The notes under the pieces are model-generated. The model did not search any database. It saw only the letters and a program-made list of their open reading frames with translations, and was not told where the DNA came from. Of a stretch of DNA of 28,357 bases, positions 9,601-15,850 are shown piece after piece. The position numbers were made by a program, and so were the translations under genes. Location: assembly GCA_963169055.1 (NCBI GenBank), contig CAUJFU010000159.1:1-28357 (forward strand), in the 5' to 3' direction. Positions within the stretch are counted from its first letter, which is position 1; every line of letters begins with the position of its first letter. The stretch is from Myxococcota bacterium (lineage in GTDB: Bacteria; Myxococcota_C; UBA6777).

Positions 9601-10020
9601 CTCCAAGACTACCAACGCGCCACCAAAATGGACCCCCAACTCACCAAACTACATGCCCTGATCGGCGATACCTACGTCCAACTCAAGCAGTTCGCCCCCG
9701 CCATCCGCGCTTATACACAATCCCTGCGCTTTCTCCGTGGCATCGAACGCGCCGAAGTGTACGCCAAGATGGGCGATATGTACCGCGATCAAGGCACTCT
9801 CCCCAAAGCCTCCTTCTACTACACCCAAGCCCTGCGCTCCGATCCAAAGATGTTTGATGTGTACCGACGCCTCGCCTACACCCTAAAAGATCAGAAAAAA
9901 TGGCGCTCTTGTGTCAACGCGTTTAACAAATTCTTACAGCTTGCCCCCGAAGATAACCCCGACCGCAAAGAAGCTCGCATCGACGCTCGCGGTTGTCACA
10001 ACGCTATCTTCGAAAAATAA
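6658..10020 (+). CDS. Zinc finger–GYF_2–TM–TPR membrane protein (GltI/AgmK-like)
   Basis: The protein has 1120 residues. An N-terminal zinc finger (C5xxC8, C28xxC31) is followed by a Pro-rich linker with short repeats such as KSGRPAPPTKSGKPAP. A GYF_2 domain lies at about 174-225 (FGPFPVSQIRHMLQHGEL), then a second disordered part and a membrane helix at about 323-346. From about 375 to the end there is a long helical array of a dozen or more TPRs, with units ending in typical DP or P positions. The N-terminus should be cytoplasmic and the TPR array periplasmic. The start has GGAG about 9 nt upstream. The domain order resembles Myxococcus Glt motility/envelope proteins, especially the TPR-bearing GltI type; this is inference from architecture. 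The secreted TPR protein follows 50 nt downstream and may be its partner. Leucine is written almost only as CTC, giving a C-rich plus strand. Confidence 0.87.
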   Translation: MIFYCPTCQGENNLPISSVPPGGLRTTCRHCQQSLHLNENGQITLLGGSAAGYATHPPRPNPDLAGLELELPQEDPFAQDLSADQELMDPYGNLDHLGLPDISGLPSAPPPLDDPFGNFAAQPNTYAPPPPAKSGRPAPPTKSGKPAPTNDDPLADLYGELDKLDQQHAPQQEMRYHLRRGSGRTFGPFPVSQIRHMLQHGELNGSEQLSNDGQFWSPMPDWPEFQDIQTAQPAEQWEMNSASYSSPPQTPTSKQHGSLQGPRPAASFARPAVSDDLSYSPPPDATPSYRPPEVDLPDPNQQRHGKRVITALKDGKDKKSSKGLLLVGLLFGVILLIGGAVVFLLPQGNNEIHPDIQIDLYRPFVTDGYAFYERNLLAKLSLDQRRYPNHPQLPLLNSLTYAMLLEHHPDNSFEAQLKANHTRLATPQPDAPLSPDRLWLNAMIALSANQISPAQQWLQKLQQREPKHPAIPYLQGKIFYLQKQYNKSMATMQTLTQTNKQYARAFYILGLSHAARKQYPQAFQAFYDATLVSDQAPHLPSFLQLFEIEEHLPKESKRYESLWKESEKAFKVRNRQLLAHYTFLRAQRARSQERLAEAYTLLTQAIQLDSNNPRYKKQELPYLFATRQYPKIAKKLEHLVAPPRRDIQRDVALFYMRTLYHTREWIEGKRIAQHLVTLYPKDADLLFWSGLFEEGNKSYLLAFQAFSKALSLDPKHTASFFGQLRSAYKSGQTDLVQSLREKISSYPIQSVDDRMALVRWLLLEKQFEEAAKHVQQALKELPGDELLHKQAGQIALEMREPAKAQHHFQQALKIFPEDKPSLLGLAKTLEQQGNLTTALQNYEKYLDLVRREDAEALFRTGRIFFSLKKYEEAEQRLERAINFNEKLAPAYYYLARTLEELKRSDSEKIQRNYEQAIQLDPNERSYQYRLASLFYKRQKLPQALQIYNKLLNIKSQSKTQKAEVFTARANLYAEVRDWKRALQDYQRATKMDPQLTKLHALIGDTYVQLKQFAPAIRAYTQSLRFLRGIERAEVYAKMGDMYRDQGTLPKASFYYTQALRSDPKMFDVYRRLAYTLKDQKKWRSCVNAFNKFLQLAPEDNPDRKEARIDARGCHNAIFEK

Positions 10021-10070
10021 CCAACCCCTTCAAACCCTCTTTCACCCTCCAACACACGAAGGACGAACGT

Positions 10071-11279
10071 ATGCGGACGTTTTCTAGCCTATCTCTCGTC
10101 TTCTTGCTCTTCTCTTCCCTTGCTTATGCAAATCCACCTTCCTCTCGCCCCACCACGCCCTCGAACACCCCAATCACCAAACCCCCACCCCTCCAACTCG
10201 ATATCGATCCCATGCTCCTTCGCGCAAAAGACGGACAAGTCCGCAATATCCAACAGCTTGACCTGCGCGAACTCTACCAAACCGCCGCCAAAGCCTACTC
10301 CCTCAAAAAATACGATGACGCCATCAAGCTCTACCAAGCCATCCGCACTTACTACCCCACTCACACCTACCTCTACGCCGCCATCTACAACCAAGCCCTC
10401 GCCCACGAAGACAAAGCCGATCTGCCCGCTGCCATCACGCTTTATATCGAAATCCTCAAACAACCCACCACCCCCGCAAACATCGCCCTCAACGCCCGCT
10501 TCCGACTCGCCGCTTCCTACGGCAAAACCAAAGCATGGCAACCTGCCTTCCAACTCTACGATGCTCTCCTTCAAACCAACCTCTCCGAAGAAGACCGCAT
10601 CGACGCCCTCGCCTACGCTGGCGAAGCCCTGTTTTTTCTGCAACAACACGAACAAGCCCAACCTCTCCTCCGCCTTGCTGTCGCTCTCCACCTCCGAAAA
10701 GAAGCCCCCATCGGCAAGATCAACTATGCCGCAGCCATGGCCCAGTATTATTGGGCTCGCATCTATCATCTTCGCTTCAAACAGCGCAACTTCCGCCTCC
10801 CTCAAGCCAAAATGAAAGAAGATCTCGACGACAAGGCCCGCAACCTCCTGCGCGCACAGCGCCTCTACCTCGATACCATCCGCTTGCGACACGCCGAATG
10901 GGCCCTCGCTGCCGTCTATCAGATCGGGAAAATGTACGAAGAAATGTACCATTCCATGAATACCGCCCCGATCCCCCCCGAACTCAACAACGAAGAACGT
11001 CTCATCTACACCCAAGAACTCCACAAAAAGATCAAGATCCTCCTCGACAAAGCCCTCGTCACCTATTACCGAAACCTCCTACTCGCCGAACGCATCGGCA
11101 TGAACAAAGCTGACTGGAAACAACGCACCGACGAGCGTTTTCAACAGCTTGTTCTCTTCTATCGACGCTCCTTTGGCTCCCCCCCTCTCCTCCAAGAACT
11201 TCAACAAAAACATCCCTCCTCTCGACCCACCTCCTTAACCTCCCCCTCGGCCCGACCCACCTCCCCGCCCTCCCGTTAA
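10071..11279 (+). CDS. Exported TPR-repeat protein (AglT/GltE-like by context)
   Basis: The protein has 402 residues from the ATG at 10071, which has AAGGA 7 nt upstream and opens a clear signal peptide (LSLVFLLFSSLAYA, likely cut before NPP). The ATG at 9993 would bury this signal and overlap the previous gene, so it is rejected. No lipobox cysteine is visible. A Pro/Thr/Ser linker precedes TPR-like helices from about residue 65 to 250, including KAYSLKKYDDAIKLYQAIRTYYP and FFLQQHEQAQPLLRLAVAL. The C-terminal tail is a low-complexity SRPTS-rich segment encoded by DNA repeats that continue past the stop codon. It is probably periplasmic or attached to the outer membrane. It is likely co-transcribed with the zinc finger–GYF_2–TPR gene 50 nt upstream. 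Small secreted TPR proteins such as AglT occur in Glt-type clusters, but this match is by type and position only. Confidence 0.83.
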   Translation: MRTFSSLSLVFLLFSSLAYANPPSSRPTTPSNTPITKPPPLQLDIDPMLLRAKDGQVRNIQQLDLRELYQTAAKAYSLKKYDDAIKLYQAIRTYYPTHTYLYAAIYNQALAHEDKADLPAAITLYIEILKQPTTPANIALNARFRLAASYGKTKAWQPAFQLYDALLQTNLSEEDRIDALAYAGEALFFLQQHEQAQPLLRLAVALHLRKEAPIGKINYAAAMAQYYWARIYHLRFKQRNFRLPQAKMKEDLDDKARNLLRAQRLYLDTIRLRHAEWALAAVYQIGKMYEEMYHSMNTAPIPPELNNEERLIYTQELHKKIKILLDKALVTYYRNLLLAERIGMNKADWKQRTDERFQQLVLFYRRSFGSPPLLQELQQKHPSSRPTSLTSPSARPTSPPSR

Positions 11280-11360
11280 CCTCCCCCTCAGCCCTCCGAC
11301 CCTTCCGCAAACCTCGCCCTCTCGACTCATCCCTCCGACCCTTCCGCAAACATCGCCTCC
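11235..11360. repeat. C-rich imperfect tandem repeats around the TPR gene stop codon
   Basis: TTAACCTCCCCCTC occurs at 11235 and 11276 (period 41 nt). CCCTCCGACCCTTCCGCAAA occurs at 11292 and 11331 (period 39 nt). The TAA of the upstream gene lies inside the second TTAACC copy, so the repeat array runs from the coding tail into the spacer. Confidence 0.8.
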
Positions 11361-11395
11361 CTGCCCCACCTGCTCGCATCGATCTCCCTTGGCCT

Positions 11396-11423
11396 TAAAG
11401 TTTCACGACATCGTGAAACTTTA
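11396..11423. promoter_or_regulatory. Perfect 28-bp palindrome, candidate operator (site 1)
   Basis: Arms of 13 nt (left arm TAAAGTTTCACGA) are separated by CA and are fully complementary. The core TTTCACG-N4-CGTGAAA is shared with the site at 11856 and, in weaker form, with the one at 18061. No T-run follows, so it does not look like an intrinsic terminator. No clear promoter hexamers were found around it. Confidence 0.6.
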
Positions 11424-11850
11424 CCACAGCAGTGTATCTTCGCTGCGACAAAACCAACCCTTTGTGCTGCCCAACACCTGTCATCAAAAGCCTATTTCAC
11501 GAGAGAATCACAAGACAAACGCCGCAACTTCATCAAGGGCCTGCAACTTGCTAGTCGCGCTGCGCCAAACGCCATGCTCAAAAAAAGCGCGAATCGTCTG
11601 CTTTTTGTCAGCATCACAAGCCCAGAAACGTTGACAACGCAGAAGATGTCTTGTGCTTTGTCGCGATTGTGGCCCCGAATGATCGTTTTCGCGATCCAAG
11701 AAAGGGCCTGTTTACCGCTTGCGAATGCCCTCGCATCCATCGTCCTGCTTGCAGATCGATGCGCGATCCACAGCAACCACCACAAGGCGCACGCATCTTT
11801 ACATCGCATCGTGGCCACGCTATCCAGCATGGCGCCATCAAGGCATCCTT

Positions 11851-11879
11851 TTGACTTCACGTTCTCGTGAAAAAGATGA
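11851..11879 (+). promoter_or_regulatory. Palindrome (site 2) over a possible mvaS promoter
   Basis: TTCACG (11856-11861), four bases, then CGTGAA (11866-11871) form the same core as site 1. It overlaps a -35-like TTGACT at 11851-11856. The -10 region about 17 nt later (AGATGA) is a poor match. The site lies 52 nt before the mvaS ATG, so a bound repressor could block transcription of the mevalonate operon. Confidence 0.5.
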
Positions 11880-11923
11880 CCCCAAAACACAGCGATCCGA
11901 CCGAACCCCACAGAGGTACAGAT

Positions 11924-13183
11924 ATGAATGGAGCCATTTTGGATCTCGCCATAGCGATTCCTCACCACTACGTCAGCCATGAGGAATTGGCCCGAGCGCG
12001 AAATGTTGAAGCAGGAAAGTACCAACAGGGCCTAGGATGCGAAGAGATGGCTATATGCGGTCCGGGCGAAGACACCGTCACCTTGGCTGCTGAAGCTGCA
12101 TGGCGACTGTTTGAGCACCACCCCGAAGCCCGTGAACGTGTCGGATTGTGCGTCGTCGGTACCGAAAGTGGTGTCGATGCCGCAAAGCCCGTTGCGATCT
12201 ACGTTCATCGCTTGTTGGGACTCCCCCCGAACTGCCGCGCTTTTGAAGTCAAACACGCTTGTTATGGAGCCACCGCTGCCCTTCAAATGGCTTCGGCTTG
12301 GGTTCAACAACACCCCAAACGCCTCGCTTTGGTGATCGCCTCGGATATCGCACGTTATGAACGCGGCACCGCTGGTGAACCCACCCAAGGAGCGGGGGCC
12401 GTCGCGATGTTGGTTGGAAAAGCCGAGGAACGCGACGCTCTCCTTCAACTTTCTCCGATCAGCGGGGCTTTTGCCAGTGATGTGTACGATTTCTGGCGCC
12501 CACCCTACCAATCCGAAGCCCTCGTCAAAGGCAAGTACTCGATGAACTGCTATCTCGAAGGTCTCCAAGGAGCCTACGAAGATTATTGCCGACAAGCGGG
12601 CGACGAACCCACCCCCGATTATCTGTTGTACCATGTCCCCTTCCCTGCGATGGCTCGAAAAGCCCACAGACGCATGAGCGATCTGCGCGGTATCTCCGAA
12701 GATTTGTATCTCGAAGATCTCGAACGTCGCGTCGAACCTGCCTTGTGGGCAAACCGAAAGATCGGTAATGTTTATTCGGGTTCGTTGTATCTTGCGCTTG
12801 CGGGCCTGTGTGAGCGCAAGGGAGCCCATCTGATCGGTCGACGTGTGGCGCTCTTTTCCTACGGCAGCGGTTCGTGTAGCGAATACTTTACTGGGCGATT
12901 TGGCGAAGGAATCTACCGTTTCCATCGGCATCTTCATTCCGTCCTCGAAGCAAGGACCGAAGTCGATGTCCATCAATACGAACTTTTGCATGATGCCTCG
13001 CTCAAAATGGAGCGTAATCACTCGTTTCAACCGGCGTTACCACATCAAGGACAGGCGTTCACCTTTTTGGGGATACGCGATCATGAGCGATGCTACCGCC
13101 AAAACTTCGCAGAAGACGCCGTTGCGCTCTCCAACGCCCGCCCCACCGTCCTCCACCACACACGACCCTTTCAACGTGCCTGA
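11924..13183 (+). CDS. mvaS: Hydroxymethylglutaryl-CoA synthase
   Basis: This enzyme condenses acetyl-CoA with acetoacetyl-CoA to HMG-CoA, the first committed step of the mevalonate pathway, in the cytoplasm. The protein has 419 residues; bacterial MvaS is about 385-420. The catalytic triad is visible: Glu81 in GTESGVD, Cys113 in KHACYGATAALQMA and His237 in YHVPFPAMARKA. The FSYGSGSCSEYFTG motif near the C-terminus is also typical. The ATG at 11924 is chosen because AGAGG lies 7 nt upstream; an in-frame ATG at 11867 would overlap the palindrome region. About 25 residues after FLGIRDHERCYR look like an extra tail and overlap the next gene. It is first in a five-gene operon. HMG-CoA reductase, the next enzyme, is not in the window. 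Confidence 0.96.
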   Translation: MNGAILDLAIAIPHHYVSHEELARARNVEAGKYQQGLGCEEMAICGPGEDTVTLAAEAAWRLFEHHPEARERVGLCVVGTESGVDAAKPVAIYVHRLLGLPPNCRAFEVKHACYGATAALQMASAWVQQHPKRLALVIASDIARYERGTAGEPTQGAGAVAMLVGKAEERDALLQLSPISGAFASDVYDFWRPPYQSEALVKGKYSMNCYLEGLQGAYEDYCRQAGDEPTPDYLLYHVPFPAMARKAHRRMSDLRGISEDLYLEDLERRVEPALWANRKIGNVYSGSLYLALAGLCERKGAHLIGRRVALFSYGSGSCSEYFTGRFGEGIYRFHRHLHSVLEARTEVDVHQYELLHDASLKMERNHSFQPALPHQGQAFTFLGIRDHERCYRQNFAEDAVALSNARPTVLHHTRPFQRA

Positions 13184-13763
13184 TTCCACTCCGCACAATG
13201 ACTCTCCACGCGAAGAACTCATGGCGATCTTTGCTGAATTCTTCGATGGCTTCGGCTTCAAACCGAACCTCGGTCGGATCTGGGCCGCCCTGTTTTATCA
13301 CGAAGCACCCATGAGCCAACGCGAGATCTGCGCCGAACTTGGCCTGTCTTCGGGCTTGGTATCCCAAGGTCTCGCCGAATTAATGCGCTTTGGCATGGTG
13401 GATACCGAACCTGCCCAGCGTGGGCGTGAAACGCTCTATCACAGCGAAACCAGCCTCCTCAAGATCGTCTCCTCCATCCTCAAGCAGCGCGAAGAACAGA
13501 TCATCCAACGTCTCGAAGAGCGCATCCGTGCGCTCCAATCGCGTCTTGCGATCCAAACCGATCTCCCGCAGCAAGACAAAAAACGCCTCGAACGCCTCGA
13601 AGAGATCTTGGTGATCTGTCAACTTGCCTCCTCGATCATCGGCTTGGTCGAGATGTTTTCTCGTTATTCCTATCACGCTGTCGCGCTTGGCGCACGCGCT
13701 CTGACGCATCTTCGCGTGGCCCAACTTCCCGATCTTCTCGGGTTAACCAAACGATCGCGATAA
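13083..13763 (+). CDS. MarR/GbsR-like winged-helix transcriptional regulator
   Basis: The protein has 226 residues if it starts at 13083. Residues 41-75 fit the N-terminal helices of GbsR-type proteins (FAEFFDGFGFKPNLGRIWAALF). The helix-turn-helix is at about 76-103 (SQREICAELGLSSGLVSQGL) and the wing at 104-119. A long C-terminal dimerisation helix at 120-175 (KQREEQIIQRLEERI) and a final helical part follow. The start is uncertain: ATG 13083 overlaps mvaS by 101 nt and adds a Pro/Ser/Thr-rich tail, GTG 13176 overlaps by 8 nt, and ATG 13221 would cut into the first helix. Sitting between mvaS and mvaK1, it probably controls this operon, and the TTTCACG-N4-CGTGAAA palindromes are its likely operators. 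Known GbsR proteins sense choline; a mevalonate-pathway or isoprenoid ligand is a guess here. Confidence 0.8.
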   Translation: MSDATAKTSQKTPLRSPTPAPPSSTTHDPFNVPDSTPHNDSPREELMAIFAEFFDGFGFKPNLGRIWAALFYHEAPMSQREICAELGLSSGLVSQGLAELMRFGMVDTEPAQRGRETLYHSETSLLKIVSSILKQREEQIIQRLEERIRALQSRLAIQTDLPQQDKKRLERLEEILVICQLASSIIGLVEMFSRYSYHAVALGARALTHLRVAQLPDLLGLTKRSR

Positions 13764-13784
13764 AGCTCTATACGGATTCGCTCC

Positions 13785-14786
13785 ATGATTATCCAAACAT
13801 CCGGCAAATTCATTCTTGCGGGAGAACACTTTATCTTGTACGGCTGTCCTGCTTTGGCTTTACCTTGGCATAGCGCCCACCTGACGCTGACTTCGGCCCC
13901 TGCGCATCCTGCGCCTGAACCACCCGCGCTGATCGAGGCTTGGCAAATCGCACGCAGCCTGTTGTCTTTGCCCAAAGATACGGGGTTTCCGTTCACGATT
14001 CATTCGGATATCCCGTTCGGATGCGGGTTTGGTTCAAGCGCCGCCCTGTGTGTGGCTCTGCTTCGTGCCGCAGCATACGAAGCCAACACCCCACTCGATG
14101 ACGCAACCTTGATTGAACACGCTACCACCTTGGAGGCCCTCTTTCACGGTCGCTCTAGCGGATTGGACCCTGCGGTCGTCGTTCGCCAAACCCCCCTTCG
14201 CTTCCAGATCGGCCAACCTCCGCAGCCTTGGTCGTGGAAGCTGCAAGGCGTCGGCATCGTCTTGGCCGTCAGCCAAGAACAACGAAAAACGGCTGTGGCC
14301 GTCGAGCGCGTTCGCCATTATTCGCAGCGATATCCCGCCCGTTTTGAGGCTCTCCTCTCCCAAGCACGCGATCTGATCGAAGCGCTCCAAACGCTTTGCG
14401 CATCCGCCCCCACCGACGCTGATCAACAACGCACGCAAGGGCGTCTGCTTGGAACCCACCTCGATCACAACCACGCGCTCCTCGCAGAGATGGATATCTC
14501 AGCCCCGCACCTCGAATCCCTCGTCCAATGCGCCCGAAACAACGGCGCTTGGGGAGCCAAACTCACAGGAGCAGGCATGGGTGGCGGCATGATCGCTGTC
14601 GCTGGACTCGATGCGCTCCCTTCTCTCGCAGAAGCCCTCCACCTCGCAGGCGCAACCACCACCCACGTCCATGTCCCATCCGCTCAATATGCCCTATCCT
14701 CCGCCTCCTTCGCTGCCTCGGAGACCACCTCAAAAAGCACATCGACCTCTGAACCACCGAAGCCAACACGGGAGTTCTCTTCATGA
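13785..14786 (+). CDS. mvaK1: Mevalonate kinase
   Basis: This GHMP-family kinase phosphorylates mevalonate at the 5-hydroxyl using ATP. The protein has 333 residues. Motif 1 is GKFILAGEH (7-15), the ATP loop is DIPFGCGFGSSAAL (75-88), the probable catalytic aspartate is Asp128 in GRSSGLDPAVV, and motif 3 is KLTGAGMGGGMI (259-270). These together separate it from homoserine or galactokinase relatives. The last 30 residues are Ser/Thr-rich and look disordered. It begins 21 nt after the regulator gene and its stop overlaps the mvaD start as ATGA, pointing to coupled translation. Confidence 0.94.
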   Translation: MIIQTSGKFILAGEHFILYGCPALALPWHSAHLTLTSAPAHPAPEPPALIEAWQIARSLLSLPKDTGFPFTIHSDIPFGCGFGSSAALCVALLRAAAYEANTPLDDATLIEHATTLEALFHGRSSGLDPAVVVRQTPLRFQIGQPPQPWSWKLQGVGIVLAVSQEQRKTAVAVERVRHYSQRYPARFEALLSQARDLIEALQTLCASAPTDADQQRTQGRLLGTHLDHNHALLAEMDISAPHLESLVQCARNNGAWGAKLTGAGMGGGMIAVAGLDALPSLAEALHLAGATTTHVHVPSAQYALSSASFAASETTSKSTSTSEPPKPTREFSS

Positions 14787-15850
14787 CTCTTTACGCAAGC
14801 GCCCCCTCGAACATCGCCCTTGTCAAGTACTGGGGCAAGCGCAATACCCAGCACAATCTCCCCCTCACATCGAGCTTTTCCGTTACGCTCGAAACCATGC
14901 GCACTTGGGTTGCGATCTCTCCGCTCTCCGATGGACCCGATCGATGGGCGCTTTATGGAAATCCCAAAAAAGCGATGCGCGTTCTCACCGAAGCACGCGC
15001 CTTTACACACAACTCCCAACCTCTCGCCATCTCCGTCCACAACGACTTTCCCTCGGGCGCAGGACTCGCAAGCTCCGCCTCTTCGATGGCTGCACTTGCT
15101 TTTGCCCTTGATATCGCCCTCAACGACGGCAACACCCCACTCTCCGAAGTCGCTCGCTGGGCGAGACTGGGTAGCGGCTCCGCTGTTCGCTCGCTTTATC
15201 CCGGCTTTGTGTTGTGGGAAGCCGGCCAAGATCCCGAAGGCCGCGATTGTATCGCACAAAGCCGCTTCCACGCTTCTCAACTTCCGCTCGATCTGATCGC
15301 CTGTGTCGTCGATGATCGTACCAAACCCATCGGATCAACCGAAGCCATGGAGCGATGCCGCGATACTTCCCCAAGCTACGCACAATTTCACGCACGCAAC
15401 GCCGACGACCTTCGACGCGCCCTCCACGCGCTCCAAACCCAAAATCTCGAAGCTCTCGGCCAAGTCAGCGAAGAAAACTGCCTCGCGATGCACGCCGTCA
15501 TGCACCAAGCCCAACCCCCCATCGACTATTTCCAAGACGGTACACACGCCGCCATCGCCACCGTTCGCGCTCTCCGTCAACAAGGGCTTCCCTGCTTTTT
15601 TACCATCGACGCCGGACCCAACGTCAAAGTCCTTTGCCCACCTGCCTACACTCCCGCCCTGCGCAAAGCCCTCGAACACACCGCTGGCGTCACACGCCTT
15701 CTTTTTGACCGTGTATCCGACTCTGCCGCTCGCCAAGAACCCACTTGGCCCGCTCACTTACCCGCTCACCCGCCCTCCAACACAATCTCTCCCCAACAAA
15801 CCGCCCTTCTTTCCTCCACAACCTCTTTCCCCCCCACAGGAGCGGCTTGA
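14783..15850 (+). CDS. mvaD: Diphosphomevalonate decarboxylase
   Basis: This enzyme converts 5-diphosphomevalonate to isopentenyl diphosphate with ATP use and loss of CO2. The protein has 355 residues; about 25-30 at the C-terminus are a Pro/Ser/Thr-rich extension. Diagnostic motifs are NIALVKYWGKR (10-20), SGAGLASSASSMAALA (91-106), GSGSAVRSL with Arg136, and TIDAGPN with the catalytic Asp276. These are the residues known to matter in yeast and staphylococcal enzymes, so it should be a true decarboxylase and not a phosphomevalonate decarboxylase variant. Its ATG overlaps the mvaK1 stop by 4 nt and its TGA shares one base with the next start. Confidence 0.96.
   Translation: MTLYASAPSNIALVKYWGKRNTQHNLPLTSSFSVTLETMRTWVAISPLSDGPDRWALYGNPKKAMRVLTEARAFTHNSQPLAISVHNDFPSGAGLASSASSMAALAFALDIALNDGNTPLSEVARWARLGSGSAVRSLYPGFVLWEAGQDPEGRDCIAQSRFHASQLPLDLIACVVDDRTKPIGSTEAMERCRDTSPSYAQFHARNADDLRRALHALQTQNLEALGQVSEENCLAMHAVMHQAQPPIDYFQDGTHAAIATVRALRQQGLPCFFTIDAGPNVKVLCPPAYTPALRKALEHTAGVTRLLFDRVSDSAARQEPTWPAHLPAHPPSNTISPQQTALLSSTTSFPPTGAA

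Larger units (their letters stand above)
11280..11923. other. Long intergenic region upstream of the mevalonate operon
   Basis: This 644-nt gap contains the end of the C-rich repeats, a 28-bp palindrome at 11396-11423, about 430 nt without a recognisable gene, and a second related palindrome at 11856-11871 close to mvaS. Frames on both strands in 11430-11850 are open for short stretches, but none gives a recognisable protein, and codon choice differs from the neighbouring genes. It could be a long leader, an unrecognised RNA, or a decayed gene. Confidence 0.5.

Noticed and set aside
8029-9639. Long antisense frame (536 codons) opposite the TPR gene
   Set aside because: It is a shadow of the C-rich, CTC-biased coding strand; the plus-strand frame has clear domains.
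8249-9661. Plus-strand 470-codon frame inside the TPR gene
   Set aside because: Its product is an Asn/Pro/Ser/Thr-rich artefact of reading the C-rich TPR gene in another frame.
11492-12025. Minus-strand 177-codon frame in the spacer before mvaS
   Set aside because: It runs antisense into the start of mvaS, has no recognisable domain and atypical codon use.
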